Positions 10,042 to 18,857 of a stretch of 64,000 bases of DNA are shown one piece after another. The notes below the pieces were generated by a model. The model ran no database searches, had not been told where the DNA came from, and saw only the letters and a program-made list of their open reading frames with translations. The position numbers and the translations under genes were made by a program. The DNA comes from Flavobacterium potami (GTDB lineage: Bacteria; Bacteroidota; Bacteroidia; Flavobacteriales; Flavobacteriaceae): NCBI RefSeq assembly GCF_020026915.1, contig NZ_JAINUY010000001.1:434001-498000 (forward strand), given 5' to 3'. The stretch's first letter is position 1; each line of letters begins with the position of its first letter.

Positions 10042-10776
10042 CTATAAATAATCGTAATCTATTTTGGTCAAATATAGACCATGTGCAGGAACCGAAAATC
10101 CTGCTTTTTCTCTGCTTTTGCTGGCAATAATGTTTTCAAAATCGGCCAAAGTAATTTTCTTCAAACCAATATTAATCAAAGTGCCAACAATAGCGCGAAC
10201 CATATTTCTTAAAAAACGATTTGCCGAAATGGTAAAAATCAGTTTTCCGCCTTCTTGTTTCCAATAGGCCTCAAAAATCGTGCAATCAAAAGTATTGACA
10301 TCGGTATTAACTTTTGAAAAGCACTGAAAATCGGTATGTTTCAATAATAATTGTGCCGCTTGATTCATTAATTCTACATCAAGTTTCTGCGTAACATACC
10401 AGCTCAGTTCTTGCAAAAATGGATTTTTGATGGTGTTGATATGGTATTCGTAAGTTCGTTTTTTAGCATCAAATCTGCAATGCGCATCATCATGAACTGA
10501 AATGATGTCAAAAATCACTATATCTTTTGGTAAATAAGAATTAAGCTTATGAACCAAAGCAGGAATGTCCAAAATCTTTTCTGTATCAAAATGTCCGTAC
10601 ATTTCACTCGCATGAACACCAGTATCGGTTCTTCCGGCTCCCATAATACTGATCGTTTCGTTTAACAAAATCGAAAAAGCTTTATTTAAGGTTTCTTGAA
10701 CAGAAGAAGCGTTTGGCTGTATTTGCCAGCCGTGATAATGGGTTCCGTTGTAAGCGAATTGAATAAAATATCTCAT
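10042..10776 (-). CDS. truA: tRNA pseudouridine synthase A
   Basis: The protein has 244 aa, normal for TruA. It opens MRYFIQFAYNGTHYHGWQ and holds the catalytic signature GAGRTDTGVHA with the nucleophile Asp51. Later family blocks are also present (FRFDAKK-like CRFDAKKRTYEYHI, and NRFLRNMVRAIVGTL). The enzyme converts uridines 38-40 of the tRNA anticodon arm to pseudouridine in the cytoplasm. It is followed on the same strand by the ABC exporter gene, with 80 bp of repeat sequence between. Confidence 0.96.
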   Translation of the reverse strand: MRYFIQFAYNGTHYHGWQIQPNASSVQETLNKAFSILLNETISIMGAGRTDTGVHASEMYGHFDTEKILDIPALVHKLNSYLPKDIVIFDIISVHDDAHCRFDAKKRTYEYHINTIKNPFLQELSWYVTQKLDVELMNQAAQLLLKHTDFQCFSKVNTDVNTFDCTIFEAYWKQEGGKLIFTISANRFLRNMVRAIVGTLINIGLKKITLADFENIIASKSREKAGFSVPAHGLYLTKIDYDYL

Positions 10777-11028
10777 TTTTAGGGACAGAGGTTCTGAGGC
10801 GCAAAGTTATGAAAAAAGGTTCTAAGATGCTAAGATGCCAAGGTTCTAAGTTTTTTCTTTTGCTAATAAATCGACTAAGCCGTAGAAGCGTATTTGCTTA
10901 GCGTTATAGTTGGTAATGTATTGTGTGTATAGAAAAACTTTGTATCTCTGTAACTTTGTCCCTTTGTTTCTAAAAACAAAAAAACCTTTGTAACTTTGTC
11001 ACTTTGTACCTTTGTCCCTTAAAAAAAA
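10777..11028. repeat. Intergenic short-period repeats, including 8-bp CTTTGTNN units
   Basis: Two repeat types fill this divergent gap. Around 10820-10855 a unit resembling GGTTCTAAGATGCTAAG recurs, and around 10938-11020 the 8-bp unit CTTTGTNN repeats several times. The copies at 10951-10958 and 10991-10998 read TAACTTTG, which matches the Bacteroidota -7 box, so the repeat may supply a promoter for the phosphoesterase gene at 11030. Confidence 0.55.
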
Positions 11029-11029
11029 A

Positions 11030-11524
11030 ATGACTAAAATCCTCCTTCTTTCCGATACGCACAGTCACATTGATGATACTATTTTGAAATATGTAGCTCA
11101 AGCCGATGAAGTTTGGCATGCCGGAGATATTGGAGATTTGAATGTTACAGATACCATCAAAAAGTTAAAACCCTTAAAAGCGGTTTACGGAAATATAGAC
11201 GATGCAAAAGCTAGATTGGAATTTCCATTAAACAATCGATTTATGTGCGAAAATGTTTCTGTTTGGATTACACATATCGGAGGTTATCCTGGGAAATACA
11301 ATCCGAATGTGAGAGAAGAAATGGCTCAGAATCCGCCTAAATTATTTATTTGTGGACATTCGCATATTTTGAAAGTGATGTTTGATAAAAAAAATAATCT
11401 ACTTCATATGAATCCAGGTGCGGCAGGAAAAAGCGGTTTTCATCAAATGCGCACGATGTTGCGATTTGTAATTGATGATGATAAAATCAAAGATTTGGAA
11501 ATTATCGAAATAGGAGCGAAGTAA
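11030..11524 (+). CDS. Metallophosphoesterase, YfcE/MJ0936-like
   Basis: The protein has 164 aa from the ATG at 11030, which gives the family opening MTKILLLSDTHSH; a TTG 18 bases upstream would only add a poor MSLKKK extension. All metal-binding blocks of the small calcineurin-like phosphodiesterases are visible: DTHSH, HAGDIGD, GNIDD, THIGG and CGHSH, with NPGAAG near the end. Such enzymes hydrolyse phosphodiester bonds in the cytoplasm with Mn or Ni; the natural substrate is usually unknown. It faces away from truA. Confidence 0.9.
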   Translation: MTKILLLSDTHSHIDDTILKYVAQADEVWHAGDIGDLNVTDTIKKLKPLKAVYGNIDDAKARLEFPLNNRFMCENVSVWITHIGGYPGKYNPNVREEMAQNPPKLFICGHSHILKVMFDKKNNLLHMNPGAAGKSGFHQMRTMLRFVIDDDKIKDLEIIEIGAK

Positions 11525-11527
11525 ATT

Positions 11528-12439
11528 TTATTGAGGCAGCGGAATGTGAATTTTTATTTTGGTTCCCATATTGACTTTTGAAGTTATTGATAAAGTACCT
11601 TTGTATTTTTGGATTCTTGCCCTAATTCTATTTAAACCAAAACCTTCGACATCTTTTAATTTTTGGGTTTTAAAACCAATTCCATCATCATGAATATTTA
11701 AAATAAGCTGATTGTTTTTTTCAGCTAGAGAAAGTGTAGCTTTTTGGGCAGCACTATGTTTGATGATATTGTTGAATAATTCACTGACGATAAAATAAAC
11801 CTTCATTTCAAATTTTTCAACGTATCTTTTGCTGATAGGAACAGAACTTGAGAATTCAAATTGAATAGCCGAATTGGAGTTTTTTTCGCATAAATCTTCC
11901 AAAGCATAAATCAAACCAAAACGAACTAAAAGTGACGGAACCAGATCGTGCGACATATCGCGTAAAAGTTCATGAGCTTCAGAAAGAATAGTTTTTGTTT
12001 TTTCAATTTCATCCGATTTTACATTATGCTGTGCTGTAAATGTATTCAAATGTAATCCAGCAGAAGAAAGCAGTGAGTTGATGTTGTCATGCAAAAAAGA
12101 AGCTAATTTTTTGCGTTCTATTTCCTGCGAATCAATTCCCGAATTTATAATGTTAAGAAGGATCTTTTGTTTGGTGTCTTTTCGCTTTATTTTTTGTTTT
12201 AATTTATTGTTTTGATAGAGAAGATAGAAGAGGAGAAAAACAATAATGATAAGGATGATTGACAAGCTGACTATTTTTTTGTTTCGGAGCTGTTCTGTTG
12301 TGTTTATAATTGTTTTTTTGTCTGTTGGACTGGTTAAAGAAACTTCGATCTTTTGTTTTTTTATAACTTCTGGATTGAGGAAATTTTCTTTAGCATTAAA
12401 AGAAAAAAGCAAAGACAAGAAAAAATACAAGCCAAACAT
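11528..12439 (-). CDS. NarX/DegS-type sensor histidine kinase
   Basis: The protein has 303 aa. It has an N-terminal hydrophobic segment (signal or helix), a short extracytoplasmic stretch, a transmembrane helix (about 55-75), then a HisKA_3 dimerisation domain with the phospho-acceptor His117 in ASFLHDNINSLLS, and an HATPase domain with HDDGIGF and a final GTKIKIHIP. There is almost no sensor domain, so input probably comes through the membrane or a partner. The gene lies 10 bp downstream of the LuxR-type response regulator, so the two form a pair. The signal is unknown. Confidence 0.9.
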   Translation of the reverse strand: MFGLYFFLSLLFSFNAKENFLNPEVIKKQKIEVSLTSPTDKKTIINTTEQLRNKKIVSLSIILIIIVFLLFYLLYQNNKLKQKIKRKDTKQKILLNIINSGIDSQEIERKKLASFLHDNINSLLSSAGLHLNTFTAQHNVKSDEIEKTKTILSEAHELLRDMSHDLVPSLLVRFGLIYALEDLCEKNSNSAIQFEFSSSVPISKRYVEKFEMKVYFIVSELFNNIIKHSAAQKATLSLAEKNNQLILNIHDDGIGFKTQKLKDVEGFGLNRIRARIQKYKGTLSITSKVNMGTKIKIHIPLPQ

Positions 12440-12449
12440 ACAAGAAGTT

Positions 12450-13109
12450 TTATGGATTAATCAAATTGTTCTTAAGTGCATATTTCACTAAACCAATGGT
12501 ACTTTTAATGTTTAGTTTTTTCATGATGTTTTTTCGATGCGTTTCGACAGTATGCGAACTGATGAAAAGTTTTTCACTAATTTCTTTTCCACTATATTCC
12601 AATGCAATTAAAGTTATAATTTCTGTTTCACGCGGACTCAAAATAGGGTTTTCAATAACTACATTTTGATTCAGTTTTGGGTTGTCTTTAAAAGTATTGA
12701 AGATCTTTTCTCTTACAGCATCACTAAAATATTCCTGACCATTGTAAACGGCCTCAACAGCTTCAATTATATTTTCTCCTGCACAATTTTTGGTCAGATA
12801 GCCTTTTGCACCTAATTTCATTACTTCTTTAATGATTTTTAAGTCATCATAACTGGATAATATAATGACCTTGCAAAATGATTCTTTTTCTTTAAATTCT
12901 TTTAAAGTTTCAATTCCATCTTTTTTAGGCATACTGATATCTAGGATTAAAACATCAGCTTTGTCTTCGCAAACATCATTGTAAACGGTTGTGCCATCTA
13001 GTGAGCTTCCTGCGATTTCAAAATTAGGAACCGTTTTTAATAAGTTTGAAAGTCCATCAATCAAAACCTGATGATCATCTGCAAGATGGATTTTTATTTT
13101 GGGAGTCAT
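12450..13109 (-). CDS. NarL/FixJ-family response regulator
   Basis: The product is a receiver domain (LADDHQ acidic pair, phospho-acceptor Asp in LILDISMPKKDG, residue 57 by this start) joined to a LuxR-type helix-turn-helix with SPRETEIITLIA and SSHTVETHRKNIMKKL. I chose the ATG at 13107-13109 rather than one 24 bases upstream because a good -7 box (TAATTTTG, 13131-13138) would put the transcript start at about 13124, after the upstream ATG. It pairs with the kinase encoded 10 bp downstream. Confidence 0.9.
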   Translation of the reverse strand: MTPKIKIHLADDHQVLIDGLSNLLKTVPNFEIAGSSLDGTTVYNDVCEDKADVLILDISMPKKDGIETLKEFKEKESFCKVIILSSYDDLKIIKEVMKLGAKGYLTKNCAGENIIEAVEAVYNGQEYFSDAVREKIFNTFKDNPKLNQNVVIENPILSPRETEIITLIALEYSGKEISEKLFISSHTVETHRKNIMKKLNIKSTIGLVKYALKNNLINP

Positions 13110-13130
13110 TTTGTGAAAATAATTAAAATG

Positions 13131-13138
13131 CAAAATTA
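13131..13138 (-). promoter_or_regulatory. Probable -7 box (TAATTTTG) of the response-regulator gene
   Basis: The minus strand reads TAATTTTG, matching TAnnTTTG, which predicts a start of transcription near 13124. I see no good -33 TTG at the standard distance. The position favours translation from 13109. Confidence 0.45.
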
Positions 13139-13173
13139 TAAAATTTTACCTACAATTAGTTGATTTTAATCAC

Positions 13174-13201
13174 AAAAAAACCCGAATAATTAAATTCGGG
13201 T
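13174..13201 (-). terminator. Rho-independent terminator after the DUF4293-like gene
   Basis: The arms ACCCGAAT (13180-13187) and ATTCGGGT (13194-13201) pair perfectly around a 6-base loop. On the minus strand the hairpin is followed by seven T, placing it downstream of the gene that ends at 13234. Confidence 0.85.
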
Positions 13202-13233
13202 CTTCTTCGCACAAATAAATTAAGTTTATAGGT

Positions 13234-13644
13234 TTACCTCAAACGATCTACAGATTTTACAAGATCTTCATCCTTTTTGATGGCCTTATTAGCTAAAACT
13301 AATAACACGATAGCAACAATCGGCATAAACATCCCAATACCTTTCTCAGAGACTTCAGTCTCTCCAGATAAATTTAGTGATCGATATACAAATAATCCTA
13401 ATAAAATTAAGTTTAATATTATGTTCAGTCTGTTTAACACAAACTGATTTTGTCTCTTTTTAAATGAAATTATACTAATGAAAGTTAACATGGTTGTTAA
13501 GCCTAACAAAAAAGTATAAACCATATCCTGCATAAAAAAGAAAGGCTTTCCTGCACTAGTTGTCCATAGCGGAACAAAAAGCATTAAGATGCCCGTTGCA
13601 ACAAAAGCTAGAAATAAATATACAGTCTGAATTCTTTGTATCAT
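13234..13644 (-). CDS. DUF4293-like four-helix membrane protein
   Basis: The protein has 136 aa and four clear hydrophobic segments (about 5-24, 40-60, 72-88 and 105-122), with the opening MIQRIQTVYLFLA and a charged C-terminus. This pattern, and its place divergent from rho, is what I know of the DUF4293 family in Flavobacteriia. Function unknown. A -7 box lies just upstream (13662-13669) and a strong terminator just downstream, so it is probably transcribed alone. Confidence 0.8.
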   Translation of the reverse strand: MIQRIQTVYLFLAFVATGILMLFVPLWTTSAGKPFFFMQDMVYTFLLGLTTMLTFISIISFKKRQNQFVLNRLNIILNLILLGLFVYRSLNLSGETEVSEKGIGMFMPIVAIVLLVLANKAIKKDEDLVKSVDRLR

Positions 13645-13661
13645 GATCGAAAAATGTTTTA

Positions 13662-13669
13662 CAAAAATA
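13662..13669 (-). promoter_or_regulatory. -7 box (TATTTTTG) for the DUF4293-like gene
   Basis: The minus strand reads TATTTTTG, matching TAnnTTTG, predicting a start near 13655, only 11 bases before the ATG. A -33 TTG at the standard distance is not evident. Confidence 0.4.
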
Positions 13670-13826
13670 TATTTTCTTTTTTTAAAATACTATTGTATGA
13701 TAAAATTTTATTCGTATTATTGCATCATAATACCGTAAGCACTTCATACTGCGGTCAATTCAAATTAATTATCTACCATTCTTTTTACAGTATTTCCTTT
13801 AAAATAATTAAATTCATAGAACATTC

Positions 13827-15695
13827 ATGTTTGATATTTCTGCATTAAAAGAAATGAAGCTTGCTGAGCTTCAAGAAATAGCTAAGTTAGCTAAAACAAT
13901 AAAGATTACCGGTGTCAAAAAAGAGACTTTAATTAGTCAAATTTTAGCACACCAAGAGAGCACTACTGCACCTACTCAGGCTCCTCAAACTGAAGCTGTT
14001 TCTGATGCTAAAGAAGACAAACCGAAACGCGCCAGAATTGCACCAGCAAAAACAAAAGCAGCAAATACCAAGAATACACCCGTTTTAGAATTTGATAAAG
14101 TAGAGGAACCTGTTCAAAAAAACGATATTGCAGAAACAGTTGAACCAATTGCAGAAACAGCAACTGTAGAAGCTAGGGTAAATAAAGCACCAGCAGCAAA
14201 AAAAGAGCCTAAAATTGTAAAATTTAATAAGTCGGCATACGAGAAAAAAGTAGCGCTGAAAAAAGAAAAGGAAGCTGTAAAAGAAGTTGCTCCTGAAGAA
14301 GTTTCAGAGGCAGCTCCATCAGAAGTAGTTGTTGAGCCGGCAGCTGAAATAGCCGAGAAAACTCCACCAATTGCTCCTGCAAAAAAGATTAATCCTAATC
14401 AGAACAAAAATCAGAATCCGAACCAAAACCAGAACCAAAACCAGAATCAAAACCAAAATCAAAACCCGAATCAGAATCAAAATCAAAACGGGAACGGTAA
14501 CGGAAACGGAAATCACAATAATCAAAATCCTAATCATAAAAATAAAAAAAGCAATAATTTCAGAGATTCAGATTTCGAATTTGACGGAATTATCGAAAGT
14601 GAAGGTGTTCTTGAAATGATGCCTGACGGTTACGGATTTTTACGTTCATCAGATTATAATTATTTAGCTTCTCCGGATGATATTTATTTGTCTACTTCAC
14701 AAATCAGATTATTCGGTCTTAAAACCGGAGATACTGTAAAAGGAGTGGTTCGTCCTCCAAAAGAGGGAGAGAAGTTTTTTCCTTTGGTTCGTGTATTGAA
14801 AATCAATGGACACGATCCGCAAGTGGTTCGAGATAGAGTTTCTTTTGAACACTTGACACCAGTTTTTCCTTCAGAAAAATTCAAACTTGCTGAAAAAGGC
14901 AGTTCAGTTTCAACCCGAATTATAGATTTGTTTTCGCCAATTGGAAAAGGACAACGTGGAATGATCGTTGCTCAGCCAAAAACGGGTAAAACAATGCTTC
15001 TTAAAGATATTGCAAATGCAATTGCAGCCAACCATCCTGAAGTATATTTGATTGTTCTTCTTATCGACGAGCGTCCAGAGGAGGTTACAGATATGCAAAG
15101 AAGTGTTCGTGGCGAGGTTATCGCTTCAACTTTTGATAGAGAACCTCAAGAACACGTAAAAATTGCTAATATCGTTCTTGAAAAAGCAAAACGTTTAGTA
15201 GAATGTGGTCACGATGTGGTGATTTTATTAGATTCGATCACTCGTTTGGCAAGAGCTTACAATACAGTTCAACCAGCATCTGGAAAAGTATTAAGTGGAG
15301 GTGTTGATGCTAATGCATTGCAAAAACCAAAACGTTTCTTTGGAGCTGCCAGAAATGTTGAAAATGGAGGTTCGTTAAGTATCATTGCAACTGCGTTAAC
15401 AGAAACTGGTTCTAAAATGGACGAAGTGATCTTCGAAGAGTTTAAAGGAACAGGTAATATGGAATTACAATTAGATCGTAAGATAGCTAATAAACGTATT
15501 TTCCCTGCAATCGATCTTACTTCATCTAGTACACGTCGCGACGATTTATTATTAGACGAAAAAACTTTACAAAGAATGTGGATTATGCGTAAATATCTTT
15601 CAGATATGAATCCAGTAGAATCTATGGATTTTGTAAACGACCGCTTCAAGAAAACCAAAAACAACGAAGAGTTTTTGATTTCGATGAATGATTAG
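13827..15695 (+). CDS. rho: Transcription termination factor Rho with long disordered insert
   Basis: The protein has 622 aa against about 420 in E. coli. A Rho_N domain (about 1-45) is followed by some 195 residues of low complexity: first Ala/Lys/Glu/Pro-rich, then an Asn/Gln/Gly repeat at about 190-240. The RNA-binding cold-shock-like domain follows (about 248-325, [15 protein letters not shown]), then the RecA-like ATPase with AQPKTGKT (Walker A), [15 protein letters not shown] (Walker B) and the Q/R-loop region. It is a hexameric RNA helicase that ends transcription. Long disordered inserts are known in Bacteroidota Rho. The start gives the conserved [19 protein letters not shown]. Confidence 0.97.
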   Translation: MFDISALKEMKLAELQEIAKLAKTIKITGVKKETLISQILAHQESTTAPTQAPQTEAVSDAKEDKPKRARIAPAKTKAANTKNTPVLEFDKVEEPVQKNDIAETVEPIAETATVEARVNKAPAAKKEPKIVKFNKSAYEKKVALKKEKEAVKEVAPEEVSEAAPSEVVVEPAAEIAEKTPPIAPAKKINPNQNKNQNPNQNQNQNQNQNQNQNPNQNQNQNGNGNGNGNHNNQNPNHKNKKSNNFRDSDFEFDGIIESEGVLEMMPDGYGFLRSSDYNYLASPDDIYLSTSQIRLFGLKTGDTVKGVVRPPKEGEKFFPLVRVLKINGHDPQVVRDRVSFEHLTPVFPSEKFKLAEKGSSVSTRIIDLFSPIGKGQRGMIVAQPKTGKTMLLKDIANAIAANHPEVYLIVLLIDERPEEVTDMQRSVRGEVIASTFDREPQEHVKIANIVLEKAKRLVECGHDVVILLDSITRLARAYNTVQPASGKVLSGGVDANALQKPKRFFGAARNVENGGSLSIIATALTETGSKMDEVIFEEFKGTGNMELQLDRKIANKRIFPAIDLTSSSTRRDDLLLDEKTLQRMWIMRKYLSDMNPVESMDFVNDRFKKTKNNEEFLISMND

Positions 15696-15699
15696 TTAG

Positions 15700-15900
15700 A
15701 GGGGCAAAGGGGCAAAGGGGCAAAGGGACAAAGCTTCAAAGGTTTTCTCTTTGAGTTTTTTAGAAAGAGACAAAGTAACAAAGTAACAAAGTTTTTTCCC
15801 TTTGATAAAATATAAAATGCAAAAAAAGGATGAGTTTTACTCATCCTTTTTTTATTGGCAAAGATTAGAAGTCTTTGTCCCTTTGAACCTTTGTCCCTTT
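15700..15900. repeat. 8-bp CAAAGGGN/CTTTGTNN repeats flanking a terminator
   Basis: After rho the unit AGGGGCAA repeats about four times (15700-15732), with related AAAGTAAC-type copies to 15793. On the far side of the hairpin (15871-15905) the same theme returns in the opposite sense (CTTTGTCC). The copies may form a larger stem around the terminator. Confidence 0.6.
15821..15853. terminator. Bidirectional Rho-independent terminator between rho and the M28 peptidase gene
   Basis: Seven A plus GGATGAG (15821-15834) pair perfectly with CTCATCC plus seven T (15840-15853) around a 5-base loop. The T runs on both strands suit both converging genes. Confidence 0.85.
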
Positions 15901-15904
15901 GTAA

Positions 15905-16921
15905 CTATTTTTTATCAACTACCGGTCTGTTTTCTCTATTTGCCAATTCCCAGGCAATTGAAAAAGCCAATTTGGTTCTTTTGGTTAAAGCATCGTATTC
16001 GATTTTTTCTGCTGTATCATCTTTTCCGTGGTAATCTTCGTGAACTCCGTTAAAGAAGAAAACAGACGGAATACCGTGTTTTGCAAAGTTATAGTGGTCA
16101 GAACGCTCGTAAAAATGATTTGGGTCTTTTGGGTCATTGAATTTAAAATCTAAATCCATTTTGATGTATTTCTCATTTTGCGCCACAACAGCATTATGTA
16201 AATCAGATGATAATCTGTCAGCACCAATTACATATACATAATTGTTGGTGTTTGAATGCTCAACATCGCGACGACCGATCATATCGATATTGATGTCTGC
16301 AATTGTGTTTGCAATTGGAAATAATGGATTTTCAGAATAGAAACGAGAACCATGCAAACCGTGCTCTTCACCAGTTACATGAAGAAACAAAATAGAACGT
16401 TTTGGACCGTGACCTTGTTTTTTAGCTTTAGCAAAAGCTTTAGCCATTTCAATAACCGCTACAGTTCCCGAACCGTCATCATCAGCTCCGTTGTAAACTT
16501 CACCATTTTTGATTCCGACGTGGTCGTAATGTGCAGAAATTACCAAAATTTCATCTGGTTTTTCAGAGCCTTCAATAAAAGCCCAAATATTTTCAGAATC
16601 TGCCAGATTTTCGTTACGTCTTGCATTTAAGTAAGATGCAGGAATATGTTGGTAATAATCTGAAGCACCTTTAGGAAAAGATATCCCGCTTTTTTTGTAT
16701 TGCTCAATCATATAAAGACCTGCTTTTTTCTGTCCTGGAGAACCTGTTTCGCGTCCTTCCATTTCGTCAGAAGCAATCGTGTAAAGCATTTTCTTTAAAT
16801 CTTTCTCAGAAATAGAATTAATGTATTTGGTTGGGTTCGAATTGTCTTTAGATGCTGTAGACTGCGCAGTTTTACAAGAGTACGCAGAAACAACTAATAA
16901 TAGTAGGAATAATTTTTTCAT
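15905..16921 (-). CDS. M28-family zinc metallopeptidase, lipoprotein
   Basis: The protein has 338 aa with a lipoprotein signal ending AYSC (Cys16). The M28 metal ligands are visible in order: SAHYDHVG, NGADDDGSG, TGEEHG (catalytic and metal Glu), a downstream DMIGR, and the last ligand His in HEDYHGKDDT. Such enzymes are aminopeptidases using two zinc ions, acting outside the cytoplasm on peptides. It lies 7 bp after the DUF3667-like gene and is probably co-transcribed with it. Confidence 0.93.
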   Translation of the reverse strand: MKKLFLLLLVVSAYSCKTAQSTASKDNSNPTKYINSISEKDLKKMLYTIASDEMEGRETGSPGQKKAGLYMIEQYKKSGISFPKGASDYYQHIPASYLNARRNENLADSENIWAFIEGSEKPDEILVISAHYDHVGIKNGEVYNGADDDGSGTVAVIEMAKAFAKAKKQGHGPKRSILFLHVTGEEHGLHGSRFYSENPLFPIANTIADINIDMIGRRDVEHSNTNNYVYVIGADRLSSDLHNAVVAQNEKYIKMDLDFKFNDPKDPNHFYERSDHYNFAKHGIPSVFFFNGVHEDYHGKDDTAEKIEYDALTKRTKLAFSIAWELANRENRPVVDKK

Positions 16922-16928
16922 CCTGTAG

Positions 16929-17930
16929 TTAGTGTAAATTAATAAATGTATAAAGAACGTAAAGTGTCAGTAAAAATATAATAAAAAGCGAGTTTATGAT
17001 GAATAGTAAAAAACTTTTAACAAAAGATACAATTCTCGATTCGCCATAAAAACGATGATGTGCAGGATAAAAATAATAACACATCCAAATGCTTCCCGCA
17101 AAAGTGGTAAGTCCCGAAATGTAAGACATTGGACTATCTTCTCCAAATAAACCAATCAATCTGTCGATAATAAACATTATTAGAAAAATCAGTAAGAGAA
17201 AAGAGAAATAGTGAAGAGTGAAAATTCCATGATCAAAATAATACCATCTTTTTTTATTGTGAAACAACCACAAGAAAAAGGCAAAAAACGGCATAATAAT
17301 GAATAAAATTTTCGGAAGATTGTGAAAGAAAGCTTCTATGAATTTTACAATTATCTCTTTTTTGGTGTATTTTTCGGTAACATGAGTGGCTTTTTCATAA
17401 AACCAGTACGATGTTGCATTTAACTTTTCACTTTCCTTTCCATATTTCTGAATAGAATCAATTTCTTTCATGCTTTTCAATTGAAAATAGGATTTGTCAA
17501 GTGTTTTCGCCTTTAAATATGATTTTTCGTCCCAGCTTTTCTTTTCTTCCTTAACTGCTTTTTCAAAATTAGACGTGATTTCTTTGTCATTTTTCGTTAG
17601 TTCTTCACCAATATTGCTTGGAAACAATGCAATTAAAAGAAAAGTAATAAAACTGATAAAAATATAAAGACGTACTGGAGCCAGATAAGATAATCTTTTT
17701 CCTGAAAGATATTCTTTAGTTAAGTTGGAGGGTTTAAAAAGAAGATTTTTGATGGTTTTCCAAAAAGCATTTTCGTAATGCGTTAAATCTTCAAAGAAAT
17801 GTATAAATAAATGATGAAAAGTTTTTCTACTGTCGCTATTTTCCTGTCCGCAGTTTGGACAGAATTTTTGCTCTACAACGTGCCTGCAGTTTAAGCAGGT
17901 TTTGTCTTCTCTAATTTTACTATGTGACAT
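16929..17930 (-). CDS. DUF3667-like membrane protein with zinc ribbon
   Basis: The protein has 333 aa. The N-terminus carries CLNCRHVVEQKFCPNCGQ, two CxxC knuckles that would bind zinc, followed by TFHHLFIHFFEDLTHYEN, the typical block of DUF3667 proteins. About five hydrophobic helices follow, with a charged Lys/Glu-rich loop of about 75 residues between the first and second. No enzymatic motif is visible and the function is unknown. It is translated between the dienelactone hydrolase and M28 genes, all on the minus strand with short gaps. Confidence 0.8.
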   Translation of the reverse strand: MSHSKIREDKTCLNCRHVVEQKFCPNCGQENSDSRKTFHHLFIHFFEDLTHYENAFWKTIKNLLFKPSNLTKEYLSGKRLSYLAPVRLYIFISFITFLLIALFPSNIGEELTKNDKEITSNFEKAVKEEKKSWDEKSYLKAKTLDKSYFQLKSMKEIDSIQKYGKESEKLNATSYWFYEKATHVTEKYTKKEIIVKFIEAFFHNLPKILFIIMPFFAFFLWLFHNKKRWYYFDHGIFTLHYFSFLLLIFLIMFIIDRLIGLFGEDSPMSYISGLTTFAGSIWMCYYFYPAHHRFYGESRIVSFVKSFLLFIINSLFIIFLLTLYVLYTFINLH

Positions 17931-17975
17931 TTGGTTAATTGGGTTGATTTGTTTTTGGTTGGAGTTATAGTGGTA

Positions 17976-18749
17976 TTATTTTTTCAAAACTTCGTTTAAA
18001 AATAATTGTAAATGATCAAAAGATCTTTTTGCAGCGACAGGATTGTAAGCAGCACCTTTAGAATTGTCGCTTCCTGCTTCAGGATTCGTAAAAGAGTGAA
18101 CAGAATTTGCATAATAAATCATTTGCCAATCTGCTTTTGAATCACGCATTTCTTGTTGAAAAGAAGTGATTTCATCTTTTGGAACAAACGGATCATCAGC
18201 TCCATGACATATTAAAACTTTTGTCTGGATTGCATCTGTTTTTCTGCTAGCATCTTTTCCTAAACCACCGTGAAATGAAGCTATGCCTTTTAGATTCAAA
18301 TGACCACGGGCAGCTTCTAAAACTCCTGTTCCGCCAAAGCAATATCCAATTGCTACAATATTATCTGCGTTGGCTCCAGATTTTACCAATTCTTTTAAAG
18401 CGGCATCTATTCTTTTTTGATAGGCTTCATAATTTGTCTTATAAAAACCAGCTTGTTTTCCTGCTTCACCAGTATTTTTTGGGTAGTTTCCTTCTCCATA
18501 AATATCTGCGATAAAAACATGATAGCCTAGTTTTGATAATTCCTCGGCAATTCCTTTAGAAGCATTGTCGATTCCAAGCCAAGCGGGTAAAAGCAAAATT
18601 CCGGGATTGTTACTGCTTTTTTTAGCTGATTTAATAAATAAGCCATTCAATTGCTGACTTCCTTCACTATATTTTACTGGTTTTAATTGCGCATTCATAA
18701 GGTTGGAAAATAAGATTGCACTGAATAAAATTAGTACTTGATTTTTCAT
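17976..18749 (-). CDS. Dienelactone-hydrolase-family protein, secreted
   Basis: The protein has 257 aa from the ATG at 18747-18749, which gives the signal peptide MKNQVLILFSAILFSNLMNA. An ATG 54 bases upstream lies inside the terminator of the Lrp gene and is unlikely. The alpha/beta-hydrolase triad is visible as Cys in GYCFGGTG, Asp in HGADDPFVP and His in NSVHSFT, the Cys-Asp-His set of dienelactone hydrolases. The exact ester or lactone substrate is unknown. With a signal peptide it would act in the periplasm, unlike the classical cytoplasmic enzyme. Confidence 0.9.
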   Translation of the reverse strand: MKNQVLILFSAILFSNLMNAQLKPVKYSEGSQQLNGLFIKSAKKSSNNPGILLLPAWLGIDNASKGIAEELSKLGYHVFIADIYGEGNYPKNTGEAGKQAGFYKTNYEAYQKRIDAALKELVKSGANADNIVAIGYCFGGTGVLEAARGHLNLKGIASFHGGLGKDASRKTDAIQTKVLICHGADDPFVPKDEITSFQQEMRDSKADWQMIYYANSVHSFTNPEAGSDNSKGAAYNPVAAKRSFDHLQLFLNEVLKK

Positions 18750-18787
18750 AATTTGGTAATTTTTAACAAATATCAGAAATAATATGT

Positions 18788-18824
18788 TACAAAAAAACCT
18801 CACAAGTAAATTATTGTGAGGTTT
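18788..18824 (-). terminator. Rho-independent terminator of the Lrp-family gene
   Basis: AAACCTCACAA (18795-18805) pairs perfectly with TTGTGAGGTTT (18814-18824) around an 8-base loop. On the minus strand a T run follows, so it ends the transcript of the gene at 18858-19310. Confidence 0.85.
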
Positions 18825-18857
18825 GTAACTGTTAAATATGAAAAAAAATAAGCGTAC

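Noticed and set aside
12450..13133. Longer start for the response regulator at 13133
   Set aside because: The predicted transcript start (about 13124) lies after this ATG, and the receiver domain opens properly from 13109.
14319..14537. Frames opposite or beside the Asn/Gln tract of rho
   Set aside because: They arise from the repetitive codons of the Rho insert and show no independent gene features.
17976..18803. Longer start for the dienelactone hydrolase at 18803
   Set aside because: It overlaps the terminator hairpin at 18795-18824 and would hide the signal peptide that starts at 18749.
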